From: Halichondria panicea
Taxonomy: Eukaryota > Porifera > Demospongiae > Suberitida > Halichondriidae
Length of the DNA stretch: 64,000 nt
Assembly: GCF_963675165.1 (NCBI RefSeq)
Contig: NC_087386.1
Span: forward strand, 2,730,169 to 2,794,168
Direction of reading: 5' to 3'
Under the pieces are notes generated by a model. The model had not been told where the DNA came from, made no database searches, and saw nothing but the letters and a program-made list of their open reading frames with translations. Each line of letters begins with the position of its first letter. Within the stretch, counting starts at the first letter, position 1. Positions 38,502 to 50,912 of the stretch are shown here, one piece after another. The position numbers and the translations under genes were made by a program.

Positions 38502-41500
38502 CTAGAACACTGACAGTTTCTTATGTTCTGACTTTGAGGATATTCTCTTGAGTAAAGTCTGTTCCTCTCTGATCAGTTGAGCTATCTCTCTGTCTGTTTG
38601 TGTGAGCTTCTCAAGTACTTGTGTTTCCATCGTCTTATTTCTGTAATAACGTTCACATTTAAACTGCATGTATGTATATAGTGTACATCTATGGTTGAAA
38701 TAGCATGTACAGCGGAGCAAAAAGCGTAACTGTAAGCATTTGTCGTACACACTAGTGCATATGACCAGCCATATTTCTGTATCAAGGTGTTGTTACTTAC
38801 TTTCCTTTGTGTCTCGACAGTGACTCCCTCAGTGAGTGCTTTCGTTTCTTCATCAAATTGATGTCTTCTTGCACTTTAAACAGCTAAACAGATATAATGA
38901 TGTCCAGGTGCACACCTAAACACTTGACGCTCACCTTGACATTAACGTTGTCATTGTCCTTCTTTGTGCTTGATGCTCCATACTTCTCTTTAGCCATCTG
39001 CAGTTGACTGGGTGCCTTTTCTGCGAGCACACACGAGTAGCATCAGTGAGTGCACAACAACTAGATACATTGCAATCATCTTAAAAATTAATATGCGAGG
39101 TTGTTAATAATGTGAGTTTCGAATTGGACCTACTTTTCTTGAATATCCTGGTGTTAAGAAACTGAAACATATCTGCAGACTCTTCAACCTGCCCCTCATC
39201 TTTAGCTGTGTGTTTAACTCCTTTGGTCCTCTTCCTTCTCTTCCCTGACTCGGCCTGCTTCTTCTCACGTATCTCTGCACAGGCGTCCAATGACTTGCCA
39301 GACGGCAGGATGATGATCTCTACTGGAGCCACTCGTCCCTGGCCACCCTTCCCAAGTCCTTGTCTGCATGGGTGAATGAGACAACAATTAATTATGCGTA
39401 GGCCCAATTTTCAGCCTTTGAGCTCTCGTGTGCTTTTGTTGTTGTCGGATTACAACATACACAAACAATTACAAGGGTATACGAGACTCTAGATTTGACA
39501 TCTTGGAAGGGACCATAAACCATGACCAGACACGTGGATACAAACATACCCATGAATATATCCCATCTTCTTGAGTAGCTTAGAGCCCACTCCCTGTTGA
39601 GTAAGATAAGACACAGTCAGTCACAGACACCATCGGCCAAGCCACAACCATGCGTACCTTGGTATATTTCTCCCAGTCTCCCAGTGGTCCATTAGCAGCT
39701 AACGAGAGGGGCCACCCCTCCAAGACCCTCACTCCTTCCTCATCATCACTGGATGCACCAGACACATCACTCTCATCAGGTGAATCTTCTAAATGCAGGT
39801 TAACTTATTCATAAACCATACATTACATAGGATAATAACACACATGTAGTAGACTCTTGCTATTCCGGCTCTCTGAAGTACGGCCACCTCGACATACCGG
39901 CCATTTCTTTTGGCACGGATGCTAGCTAGATGTTTTTACTCACCCTGAAATGCGGCCACTCGCTATTCTGTATACTGGCCAGTACTGGCTACCCCAAATT
40001 AGGTATTCAATTGTAATTTTATACTTTTATTACGTCCAGATATGACGTTTTGGGTGTGGTTTGGCAGATAAAAACGGAATAGGAAAACTTATCCTTACCC
40101 TTAAAGCAGTTATGGCAACCGTATGTATACCTTGTGGCATCACATGATCCAACTCCAGTTGAGCAGTAACATTGAGTGTGTTGAAATGTACCTCCACCGT
40201 CTCTCCCAGTGAGCTGCAGAGGAGGTGGAGGGATTAACCACCATTAGTCGGCAAGACAATAACATCAGCTCTATACATAATATGACTTTGAGAACTCATA
40301 AGTTGATTATGATTAGGGTAGCAGCTAGAGATTGACTGAGCCTGAGGCTAATGTATCAGCAGCAGTGTACCTTATTATGGCAGGGTACCAGAGGTCATCA
40401 GTGTGCTTGCCAAGGCAATTCCCTCCAACTCGAGCCAGTCTGCAGGACAATATTTATTGTTAATACATGAATTTGCATTGACACCATTGCTGACAGTAGC
40501 TATACATGACAGTACTATACAATGCTAGTTGACTGGTATCAACACAAATCCTTATTCAGTATTCTACATAGATCAGACAAACTCTTGAGGCAATAAAGTA
40601 TACAAATCAAAGCTTTGACAACGTAGCTAGCTTACTCAAATGCTGGCTCTTGGTAGGGTTGTAGCTCAGAGAGTAGCACTGTATGACCGTGAGAGAACTT
40701 GCATGTCTCCTCTGTAAACTTACAGCTGCCCTCTAAGAAGAATGGGCAGGGCTTCATGGCTGCATACAGCGGCTGTGTGAAGAGAACTCGAACCTACAGG
40801 TATGTGTATAATAGATATGAGAGGTGAATAGTGCCAAAATAATGGTATTATGAGCTGTACTAACTAGGAGGCGGTTTTTAGTTAGTAGTGGCAGGATTAA
40901 AGAGAAGAGGGATATGAACTAGATCACGTGAGCTTATGTACTCAGCAGCGTAAAAACGTTTAGGCAGTAATGTTATAACCGTATTACTAGAATGTTTTGC
41001 GACCATCAAACATTTGCGAACTTTGCGAGGGTTGATCAATTTGCAACAATTAAATCCGCAAAACCTAAATTATTACTAGTAAATACACATGATCCTTTCC
41101 AGAACACAATAGTTAGATCGCAAATGGTCACATTTTCTGCTGATTTGGCTCATTCGCAAAGGTATTTCACTCGCTAGTAATACGGTATTCTATCAGGAGT
41201 AATCATATTCATGCTTAGCTACACTCTACTCGTGGAATGAACCCTGATATTACAGTGGTTCCCAACCCTACAAGCGCCCAGGGTTTGGCTCTGCCCAACT
41301 ACTCAACTACTGACTATATCTGGACTACTGTTTCCCAATAGCAACTGCGCGTAGTTAAATGTACCACCTACCTCAAAGTCACCAGTTTCTCCATCACTGG
41401 ACTCCTTGCACATTATCATGGCATTGTGGTAGCTCACAGCACCCCATGACTATGACATACATGTTATTGGTAAATGCAGCGACAAATCCAAGGCTTACAG

Positions 41501-42560
41501 AGGCGTGCTAAACTTGCTTCAATATTTACTAGAGCAGTAAGTGATAGTAACATGTTCTACACACCTCCCTCACAGGAGCTCTGCACTTCATCCCATGTAG
41601 CTCTTCCTCTGCAATAACGTCCTCTGACTGTACGTCCCTCTGACCACTCCCCTCCCCTGACTGTACGTCCCTCTGACCACTCCCCTCCCCTGACTGTACG
41701 TCCTGCTGAGCAGGGGCTGGTTGAGAGGAGGGGTTACCTGAGTCACTGTGGAGCATTAACAGTAATTTCTGCTTCTTCACTTCCAATAAACTCTCTGTGA
41801 AGGTGTGGAGAGATTAATTGCACATTTGTCAATAGCACTCCACTAGCTGGTTTAGAATGTGCGAGCAAGCACACACCATCTATTGTACAGTTAGAGTAGC
41901 ATACATATGGGGTTTGTAGTGTTCGACTATAGAAAAAGGATGCACCTTCGGTTAGCTCGATGAGCTGCTTGAGATCCTTGCAGAGCTCTAACATACTGTC
42001 AGTGTCCACTCCATCTCGGGTCATTTGCTGTTCCACCAGCAACATCTACAACGGACAATTAATGTCTATCAATGTGTTGCCCCCCCCCCCCCCCCCCATG
42101 GCCCAGGACATACAGGGGAATTTGACTTGAAATGTTGGCCCCATACTGGGGGATTTGACCTGGCCTCTGGCCTTGCGTAGTAAAGACTGTGTGCAAATAG
42201 CTTGGAGCTCAAAACCCCCCGTGTTGACTGGGGGGATTTGAACAAAAAATCCTCCCCTACCCGGTAGGGGGAATTTGATCTGGGGTACCGGGTATGGTCA
42301 AATCCCCCATGTTAGCCCGACCCATCCCAGGGGGGGGGGGGGTAGTGGGGCGACACATTGATAGGTGCATATAAATAATTACGTATAAAACCTGACCACA
42401 CGTACCAATAGAGGCTATGCACGTACGTACGCACTGACATTGTGGCAAAGCCATCGTACAAAAAGCGAGAAAGGGTCATGTTATGATGATGTTGTTAAAC
42501 CTGAGATTTGTATGTGTCAATCTGTGATTCCAACTCCGCTTCTTGACTCTGTAGCTCCAT
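38502..42560 (-). CDS. ZGPAT: ZGPAT, CCCH zinc finger and G-patch protein
   Basis: Nuclear RNA- or DNA-binding protein; in mammals a transcriptional repressor and spliceosome-linked G-patch factor. Thirteen exons (high to low): 42560-42501, 42045-41946, 41794-41565, 41449-41372, 40793-40636, 40439-40371, 40213-40131, 39788-39658, 39593-39550, 39363-39134, 39020-38935, 38883-38801, 38640-38502; 496 residues (human 531). N-terminal coiled coil (DLKQLIELTEESLLEVKKQK), SWGAVSYHNAMIM, CCCH finger CPFFLEGSCKFTEETCKFSH, a Tudor-like part (LWYPAIISSLGETVEVHFN), G-patch (GVGSKLLKKMGYIHGQGLGK, then GRVAPVE), basic stretch KRRKRTKG, and a C-terminal coiled coil. Exon 3 has an in-frame 33-bp tandem repeat. 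It is 122 bp from the divergent GTF2B start. Confidence 0.95.
40979..41185. mobile_element. MITE, CCGTATTACTAGAA family, copy 2
   Basis: 207 bp in a ZGPAT intron. Same ends and about 90% like copy 1, in the same orientation. The right flank is TA; the left is AA, probably a mutated TA. Confidence 0.86.
41629..41706. repeat. In-frame 33-bp coding repeat in ZGPAT
   Basis: Two full units and a partial third beginning TGTACGTCCCTCTGACCACT on the plus strand. Being a multiple of three it codes repeated RDVQSGEGSGQ peptides in the disordered linker before SWGAVSYHNAM. Confidence 0.9.
42069..42361. mobile_element. MITE with C/G-run termini, TA target site
   Basis: 293 bp in ZGPAT intron 1. Starts TCAATGTGTTGCCCCCC and ends GGGGCGACACATTGA, flanked by TA on both sides. 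The interior repeats GGGGGATTTGA-like blocks in both orientations, so it folds into a long hairpin. Confidence 0.82.
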
Positions 42561-42682
42561 TGTACCCTAGCCCTCGGAATCTGGATTGGCATTGACAGCA
42601 AGGGGAACCCCCACTGCATCTCTCACAACTTATCCGGTCATTGTCTCGAGTCTCACAATTTTATATGCTGACTTGCTGACAC
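42561..42682. promoter_or_regulatory. Divergent promoter, ZGPAT / GTF2B
   Basis: 122 bp between the two start codons. Contains GGATTGG (an inverted CCAAT box) near 42582-42588. No TATA box at a fitting distance is evident. Confidence 0.6.
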
Positions 42683-45600
42683 ATGGCTGAAGCTGGCCCC
42701 AGTAGAGCTTTGGGCACCTCAGTCCACTGTCCCTACCACCCCGAGGGACAGCTCATAGAGGACCACTCGGCAGGAGACATGATCTGCCCAGAGTGTGGCT
42801 TGGTTGTGGGTGACAGGTACATTATTTATAGGATTGTTGATATTAATTTTAGAAATAATACCAGGTTGCAAGATTGTAACATCTACATCTAGTTATTTCT
42901 TGTATGGGTGATGGGTTATAATGGCTGAGCTGAGTCCTGGTGTGATCATCGGCCATTGAGGATGTGGCTGTTTCAATATGATAGTCCGAGCCTAGTGTAT
43001 GAAGCTATTAATTAATCAGACGTCCATGATCTGGTTCACTTTGCCATGGTTATGTTCTATACGATATCTTGACGTTGGAGATAGAGTTTCCTGTGATGCC
43101 CCCTCTAGATACCTTAGAAGTGTCTCAGTGGCCATTTCCAATTCTCTGTGGTTGTATTGTCTACATTGTATTACCTTTAGTATTGTGTGTTTGTTGTTTG
43201 GCCTAGAGTGATAGACGTTGGCTCAGAATGGAGAACATTCAGTAATGACAAGTCCTCCACTGACAGGTCTCGTGTTGGAGGAACAGAGGTCAGTTGTAAT
43301 CTAACACTTTCAAATCTTCGTTCTTCCCGGAAACTCTATCAGCAGTAAAACAGTAAAATTGCTACACACACGTAGTTGTAATGAAGTCTCAAGTTTAGTG
43401 TATTAATCTTCAGCCCGGAATCAATTAGGTTTTGACACAGATGGTGTATCACTTGAATTCTTTAAAATTAGCTACTGAAGGTTAATTAAGTGTATAGTTT
43501 AATTATACATGTTCTGTTGTACATGTTTTGTTTTTGTCTGTCTTAGTAGGTAACAGATTTGTATTAGCTTCTATTCGGGCAATTTTCTGTTTACCTTCTG
43601 CTGCTTTGTTTAATAAATAAATAAAATTGTAAACCAGTGCGTTTAGTGTATGTAATACACAGTGCCCATATCCAAACGTTAGTTGCAATTGCTTCTTCAA
43701 TTTCCTCCGCAAAACTATACTTGTGGAAGAAGCACAATTAGAATTCACTTTCAATTTCAGGACTCATTTCTGGAGAGTGGTAACTTGACGACATACATTG
43801 GCACCATCACCTCAAAGCCAGGCTCAGAGACAACTGGCACCAGTTTCAAGAACTGGCAGAAGGGAGGCGGGGTAAGTGATAGCTAGCACTCACCTGTTAA
43901 CTCGTCCTGCCTAATTTCTCAAAGGTTATAAAAATAACTAAAAATTGCCATTAGTAGGTAGTACCTTGTTTATTGATATAAAACAAAACATTGAAAACTT
44001 CTACAGCTTGAGCTGATGAAGGATGATGTTGTTTTCAGTTTTAGTCGGTGGTTGTTATTTGTTGTTTGGTTGCACAGATGAGCGCAGCTGATCGAAGTCT
44101 AACCACTGCCTCTGGGGACATCAAGAACATGGTGGCCAAACTCAACCTCACCAGAAGCATAGAGGTATTTTCAGTCATGATGGAAGCTAGTGATCGTCTT
44201 CCAACCATTTGATCAGTCTTTAATTAGGTCATGTTTGAAGATAGATTCAGTTATTTTAAGGTCACACACGGTATCAATTTATAGTTAAAATTCTACGCAT
44301 CAAGTGATTTCTACTGTGCGTATACGTATGTGTGCATATGTACAATCGTGTAAACGCTTCAAACTTACACACCACTCCTACAGTAGTGCCTATTAGAGCA
44401 CGGGCACGAGAAATGTTTCCCCATGGTGGTATGAGACAATTGCTTCCTCTTTCCTTAGGATAGATGCAAGACTCTCTTCAAGCAAGTCTACAATGAGAAG
44501 AGGTTGAAGGGGCGTGCCAACGATGCCATAGCAGCTGCCTGTCTCTTCATAGCCTGCAGGCAGGAGGACGTGCCGCGCTCCTTCAAGGAAATCTGTTCCG
44601 TCTCTAAACATCCCAAGAAAGAGATTGGCCGATGTTTCAAGATCATCCAACAGGTTATCAAGACTACAGTCACACCTGTCTCCACTACTGACTTCATGGT
44701 GTGTTTGTTATAATCATATGTATCAGCAAAAACAGGTCGTATTAACCCTGCTGAGCGGTTTCTCCTTACTGTAGCCTGGTATTGATACTGTAGTAGAAAG
44801 GGGAAGGTAGTGTTAAGGGCTGAATAGTTGCTTTTTCCTGGTACCTGATATCTTAGAATATGACACCTAACATGGGAGAAATGTAAATGTGGTAATCATA
44901 ACTGTACAACACACAATTTAGTGTTCCTACATGTAATTATAACTGTACTATATAACTGTACTATATGCACTTAGATCATGTTTGCCATAAACACTGCAAT
45001 TTGATTGGCTAAAGGAAGTGTTCTATCCAACTTATAAAATCATGTACTTATTTAGAGTACTTCACTTAGAAAATCATGTAGCGATAAGAATATTCAAATC
45101 TGATTGGCTAAATACTCATGGTTGCTATGATCTAAAATGCTTAGACAATGTTTAGGAAGTTTCCACATGATTTAGAAATCCTCAGGGCTAGTAGAACCCT
45201 CACTGCGTTCGGGATACTACAACCAGCCCTTTGGGCTTCTAAATCATGTAGTAAACAGTGTCTAACTATTATGTAGAGTCATAACCGCCTCTTTCCTAAC
45301 TCTAACTCTAACCCCCCCCCCCCAAACAGTCTCGCTACTGTACCAACCTCCAGCTGCCCATGCCCGTACAGAAGGCTGCTAGTCACATTGCGGAGAAAGC
45401 TGTCAGCTTGGATCTAGCTCCTGGGTGAGTCCTCAATTTTGTTTTCATTTATTTTGTTAGCTTATGGTGGATGTTGTACATAATACCTGGAAGTGAAACT
45501 AAAGGTAGCTGTAAAAATAATAATACTAACTATAAGATTTGTTAAATATGCCATAAATGTAACTGTTACATGGAATAACAACAAACTGTGACCACCATTA

Positions 45601-46864
45601 CAATAATAAACAAAAGTGAGTTAAAGCCCACCCTATAATCTTGCCCTTAATCGTACACACGCGACTGCCAGACGTACTGAATATGACTCATGCGAAAATC
45701 ATTTCCGTACTCGTACATGTTTTCTAGGTTTCTAAATTCTTTTCCCCGTATACTAATCACTGAAATGAATGCCTAAATTCCACTTGTAGGCGAGTGTATC
45801 TTTCTGTTGCTGCCGCTGCTATATATATGGCTTCTCAGGCTTCGGCACAAAAGAAAACACAGAAAGGTTAGTTTCAAGCCATAACCATGATTGTTTTTAG
45901 AGTTACAGTTACAGTTACATTGCATCATTAAATTGTACGCAACTCTTTATACTGATAATTATAACTGACACAGCAGGTGGCCATTGTTGAGGGTGTTTTG
46001 TGTTTGATGTGTTTCGACTCTTCCAAACCTCTTAGAATTATGGCTCAACTTAGATACACAGCTTTGTTGATGAATACAATTTTTTCATTAATTTTGGTAA
46101 CTGGCCTTTTTATTGCAGTACCGTATAGCGGGAAATTTTCGCGGGTGCAAATTTTCACTATTTGGCTCCAGAGCCCTCAGCAGAAATTTCGTGGGTTCTA
46201 ATATTTGCGTTTCTATGCCAGGAAACCACACCCACCAATAGCTTTGCATGTGAAATACTGGTGCGTGGGAGTTTATCCCAGTTTTAATTTTCGCGTCTGC
46301 CTGACCCTCGAAAAACGCGAAATTTTTGCACTTCACAAAAATTTATCGCTGTGCGGTATATACTTTTCTGCATGGGCGCCCATTAAGAAGAGTTCCTGTT
46401 CCATTGTACATTACGTACAATGTCTGTACATAACAAATTGGAATATTGCATGAAAGAGATCAATTAGCATACTCTCATAATGTCTTGTACTAATGGGGTC
46501 ATTCCATGGCGGTCAACATAACATGCCATTTCCGCATCAGGTGCTGGTGGACAATTGTTATGGCGTGGGTAGACGAGAAAATACAATCTATGTACTTTTT
46601 GTTAACCTATAATATAAGGGTTAGGGTTAGGGTACAAATTGTTCAAATTGCGTACGTGTAAGTTAGTTGTTAGTGATTGAAAATAATAATTGCTGCACTG
46701 TTTTATTGTGTGGGTTGTTTGTTTGTACAGAAGTGGGGGACGTAGTGGGCGTGGCTGATTCCACCATCCGACAATCCTACCGACTTCTCTACCCAGCCAG
46801 AGATAAACTGTTCCCTGAAGGCTTCGCTTTTACAACTCCACTGGATCAACTGCCGAAACACTAA
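42683..46864 (+). CDS. GTF2B: GTF2B, general transcription factor TFIIB
   Basis: Bridges TBP-promoter complexes and RNA polymerase II in the nucleus. Exons: 42683-42816, 43207-43288, 43761-43871, 44078-44164, 44459-44698, 45330-45424, 45790-45866, 46731-46864; 319 residues (human 316). Zinc ribbon CPYHPEGQ to [11 protein letters not shown] with all ligands, B-reader and linker ([14 protein letters not shown]), then two cyclin folds: [20 protein letters not shown] with FKEICSVS and [28 protein letters not shown] with [14 protein letters not shown] and [15 protein letters not shown]. The end TPLDQLPKH matches the family. The acceptor of exon 6 uses a C-run. Introns carry a MITE (46121) and a hairpin (45164). 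Confidence 0.97.
45164..45252. repeat. Inverted repeat (hairpin), probable MITE part, in GTF2B intron 5
   Basis: ACATGATTTAGAA...GGGCT is answered by AGCCC...TTCTAAATCATGT. Around it are motifs common in MITEs (TGATTGGCTAAA twice, near 45001 and 45102). Outer boundaries of the whole element are not clear. Confidence 0.55.
46121..46356. mobile_element. MITE, CCGTATAGCG family, TA target site, copy 2
   Basis: 236 bp in GTF2B intron 7, TA on both sides. Starts CCGTATAGCGGGAAATTTTC and ends with a diverged complement (TTTATCGCTGTGCGG). Interior with many CGCG and AAATTT steps. Confidence 0.83.
46617..46634. repeat. Interstitial telomeric repeat (TTAGGG)
   Basis: About three perfect TTAGGG units (GGGTTAGGGTTAGGGTA) in GTF2B intron 7; the metazoan telomere unit. 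Confidence 0.75.
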
Positions 46865-47596
46865 TATTGTCACATGTCTAGGAAGCCTAATAATAACTCA
46901 GCACTTAGTACTATTAAACAACGCTATCTAGGCTGACATTCATTTACCCAACTAGGTAATCGCTTTTTTTAGGTGAACCTTTTACATAATTACAATCATG
47001 TTCATGAGCGTATGTCATAACATTGTATTTAATCCCACTTTTTTCTATGCAATCTGCTCAGATTTTGAGCATTCCCACGAGCATCGATGTTTTGATTTAC
47101 TTGTTATAGCCATTTATAGTTGTGACCAGAACAGTCTACCATCCACTGATTAGGTTGTTCCTGGTATCCACTTACCTATAAATATCATTTTCAGGTTGTC
47201 AAATTAAATTCTCAGAGACTCATGTAATCTAGGTTGGTTTTTAGATTCTTCTCAGTGTTTGTTATTAAGCACAGCTATTTGTGTTGTGTTCTTGGTTGCT
47301 GATTGCTAGCAGTCCAGCGTGTATGAATATGTTAATGGCTGTTCTTTCTTATGAAACTGGTATGAAATTGAATGTTAACTTCCTAGTATTCTCAAATTGT
47401 GCATTAAATAAGTGGTCTGCATGTTGTGACTATTAAATTGCCAATGACATCACAAACTGTTAGATTTTTATATATAGATCTAGTACATTTCCAACCAGCT
47501 TAAATTTTGCAGTAAGGGCAGTGTTGTATAGACCTGTATATAGAATCTAACTCAAGCAAGTGTAAATTCTCACCAGCTCAAAACCAAAGGAATGCA
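46865..47596. other. Intergenic region, GTF2B to PRDM gene
   Basis: 3' flank of GTF2B and presumed PRDM promoter. No gene or element seen. Confidence 0.55.
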
Positions 47597-50500
47597 ATGT
47601 CTTCTATGGTCCAATGTTTGTATAGCTACCAGCTACCTCACAGAGCCCCTGTGTATGTGGAGCAAGTTGTAGAGCAGCCCATAGATGTGTCTACCCATGA
47701 TCTGAGTGACCAGTCTGACTCTGACAGTGAGCCTGAGGAGAGTCCTGCAGTTGTTGCTGCTGTTAGCAATGCAGAGAGAGGGGACATACTGCATGTGAAT
47801 GAGACTGCAGAACCTCAGTTTGCAAGGGAACTGCTGGTGTTCTATCTCTTTGGAAAGATACTACCAAGGCATGGTATGTTCAGATATACCAAGTTGACTG
47901 CATGCAGCAATGCTTCACTAAATCATAGATTGAACTCTTCAATCTATGCTAAAATGTAATGCTGCAAGGAAGAGTGATGTATGCATGCATATAATAATTA
48001 TGTCAGAATGGTGCAGCAAAAGCCACCTTTCATATATATGTATATAAGCTGATACGGTTGGATATAACGTTCCTCTAAAAACTATATAAGTTGTAGCTGC
48101 ATGTGATGTGACTTTCGATAAAAATTTTTAAGAATGCGTAATCAGTGTGCATGCATGTTTTGTGTTAAAGAGGAAAGGAAAGGATTGTACAAACCTCCAG
48201 TGAGTTCATATGTGTTGTTTACCAGGTCATTGTTTTTGCTTCCTTATTGAGAATGAGCAAATTTATAATGGAAAGGAACTCTTTATGCAATTCTGAAACG
48301 GACTGTTGATTAATGTTTGCTGCTATAAGTATTCATGCAGTCAAAGTGCAACAGAATCGTATAATTATTGTATCATGCACCGTCTCGTGTATTCATATGC
48401 AGATCACTTGAGGACTGAATCACTGAAGAGACGTCTCAGTGAAGTGAAACAACTCTATTGCAACATTCCCTCCATCCTTCATTTTAACTACTCCACAGTA
48501 GCCCTGGACCAGATCGGTGTAACAGCCAGACAACCATTGCCCAAAGGTATTTTTTTTTTGCCTAAAGGTATGCATGCCTCAATGCACACCAGTTTGTTCC
48601 AACCTTGTAGCTAAATGAACATTCTTTCATGTATGACACTATATAGTATTATAATAGCCTGTCTGTGCCTTCTCTGTGAGCCTCTCTGTATGCAAACGGT
48701 CAAGTATTTTTTGCAATAATTATATAGATACTGTTCTTGGTCCCTACTCTGGCAAGCAGCTCGTCGCTGATGATATCCTAAACAAAGGCGAACACAATGA
48801 ATATCTTTGGGAGGTATGTTTACGTCCATACTGCATTGCAACTTATCTGCTGTGAATAATTATAATTACAAGAATATATAGACTGTGTACGAAACAGCAT
48901 CTATTTTGTTATAGACTTTATAGGAAAATGTGTATCACTGATATGTATATCACAGATACAGAACAATTATAAATTCACAGAATGATTTCCTTTGCTTACT
49001 TATCTAGGAATCGGTTTTAAAAATGAACAAACTCTGGTAGTACCAACAGCCACAGTTGGTACACAGTGCTGTCTAGCTAGCTGCACTTTCACTATCCTCA
49101 AGTAGCACCAATCTTAAGTAACTCACACAAAGAAATGGGTACACATTATTTGAAACCACTATGTCTTGTTTCTTCCATTGGCACCCCAGTTTCCGTGTTT
49201 CTGTAAGGAAACACTGTTTATAATTGCAGAGGCACCGCTGAAAATAGGCCTTTCCCAATTGTAACAGTTACTTTTCCTGTCTCATTGTTCTACGTTTGCA
49301 AGAAATCGTAATCATTTGATGTTAGTTTACTCTCCTACACAATCATACACACATGTACAGGTGCACGATCAGGCTGGTGTGAGCTCGTTTATAGATGGGA
49401 GTGACCCCAAGTATGGCAACTGGATGTCGATGATACAGTGTGCACGCTCTAGAGAAGAACAAAACTTGAAACTGACTCAGAAATTTACTTCAAGAGGAGT
49501 ACAATTGTATTACATTGCAATCAAACACATTGATTATGGCCAAGAGTTGCTGGTTTGGTACGACAATGAGCAAGTTCGGCTCTATTTTGGCCTACCGATA
49601 GCACTAAAGAACGAGATTGATTCCAGTGACAAAATCGCTACAAATTTTGGTGGGTGCAAATAGTGTTTCATTAGTTTCCCCCATGTTTAATTAAGTTCAC
49701 GTTTATTTTCCCTAAGTGTTCTCAAAAAAGAAAACCTTTCCAAATGGCAACCCACTGTTGAAAATACAATATTTACCCTCTCTTGATTATTGTAGCAATT
49801 ACTGACGTATGAAAAGATACCTCGTTTAGTTTTCTTACACTAATACTCAAATTAGAAATTAAATGCACTCATTAAAAATAAACTTGTCCTAAACAGAAAA
49901 ACAACATAACCAGGTCATTCCCTATGCTCAATTATCTACCCTATAAAATTATAATTTGATTGCAGCTTACAAGATAACAATGTGCAGTTTTCTGAATACA
50001 ACTGTGATTATATATAGTCCTACACACACAAACACATTTAATAAGCTCAATTCCTTCTCACATGCACATCCCACAGACTCTCATTCAACTCTTAATGGAG
50101 AAGAAACTGAGTCAAACACGGTTGAGTTAACTATCCAGCATACTCAAACTGACACTAACGCTGGCAGCACATGTACAGACGACAGTGGTGTGTTCTCAGG
50201 TGATCAAGAAACGGACTCGGTGGGTATGCAAACCGTTAAAATCCCTCGAGACAGCTCCCCTGAGGAGGAACTTGACACCCCCAAACCGCCTCTTCTCAGA
50301 CCACTCATGAGCGTAGTCCCAGATGATGCTTTATTCATTCAAAAGCCACCTACAATTCCGATCAGACCCACACCACAGTTAACAACGTACACATACATAC
50401 AGGCTCCAATTGCACCACCCCAATATGGATACATAGGTGTAAGAGACAACTCGTACAGCCCTCAGCTGTCTCCAAGGCGACTAAACGCTCAAACATGGCC

Positions 50501-50912
50501 GGGAAAGCAAAGGTCCCGTTCTCGTAGTCCAGGCATTACTAAACCCGGTGAAAACACAGGAGAGAGTAGCAGTGACACATGGAGGGCTTGTGGCAGTTCA
50601 AAGAACCAGCTGCTCTATGGGATGTTCACTCGGAGCGAGGATAGTGGTCGATGGCGATGTACAAGATGCGAGAGACACTTCAACTCACAAGGGAGCTTAC
50701 GGGCACATGCTAGGATCCACACGGGGGAGAGACCATACAAGTGCAAGTTTTGCTCCCGAACATTTTGTCAGGCAAGCACTTTGAGGAGCCACGAAAGATT
50801 ACACACTGGAGAGAAACCGTACAAGTGTGGGGTATGCGGACGAGCCTTCACACAATCAGCTGGTCTCCGCTCCCATCTCAAAACTCATGTGGGAGGAGCT
50901 AGGTTCGAATAA
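47597..50912 (+). CDS. PRDM family protein: PR/SET domain plus three C2H2 zinc fingers
   Basis: Probable nuclear transcriptional or chromatin regulator. Exons: 47597-47873, 48403-48546, 48728-48813, 49361-49649, 50077-50912; 543 residues. The acidic N-terminus (DQSDSDSEPEES) is followed by the PR domain spread over exons 2-4: VLGPYSGKQLVADD, NEYLWEVHDQAG, SSFIDGSDPKYGNWMSMIQC, AREEQ-type REEQNLKLTQ, and HIDYGQELLVWYDNEQ. This most resembles PRDM14 and PRDM1 (GNWM...CAR...EQNL, QELLVWY). A long disordered part rich in Pro and Thr follows, then three canonical fingers with TGEKPY linkers (CTRCERHFNSQGSLRAH, CKFCSRTFCQASTLRSH, CGVCGRAFTQSAGLRSH). Start: ATG 47597; an earlier ATG at 47592 is out of frame. 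Orthology within PRDM is unsettled. Confidence 0.88.
47926..47950. repeat. Small palindrome in PRDM intron 1
   Basis: CATAGATTGAACTCTTCAATCTATG. Its right arm also ends the palindrome at the window's right edge (63968-63995). Confidence 0.7.

Noticed and set aside
39850-40020. Possible pogo/Tigger-like terminus (GTAGACTCTTGCTATTCCGG)
   Set aside because: Only one end resembles such elements, and no matching inverted end or duplication was found.
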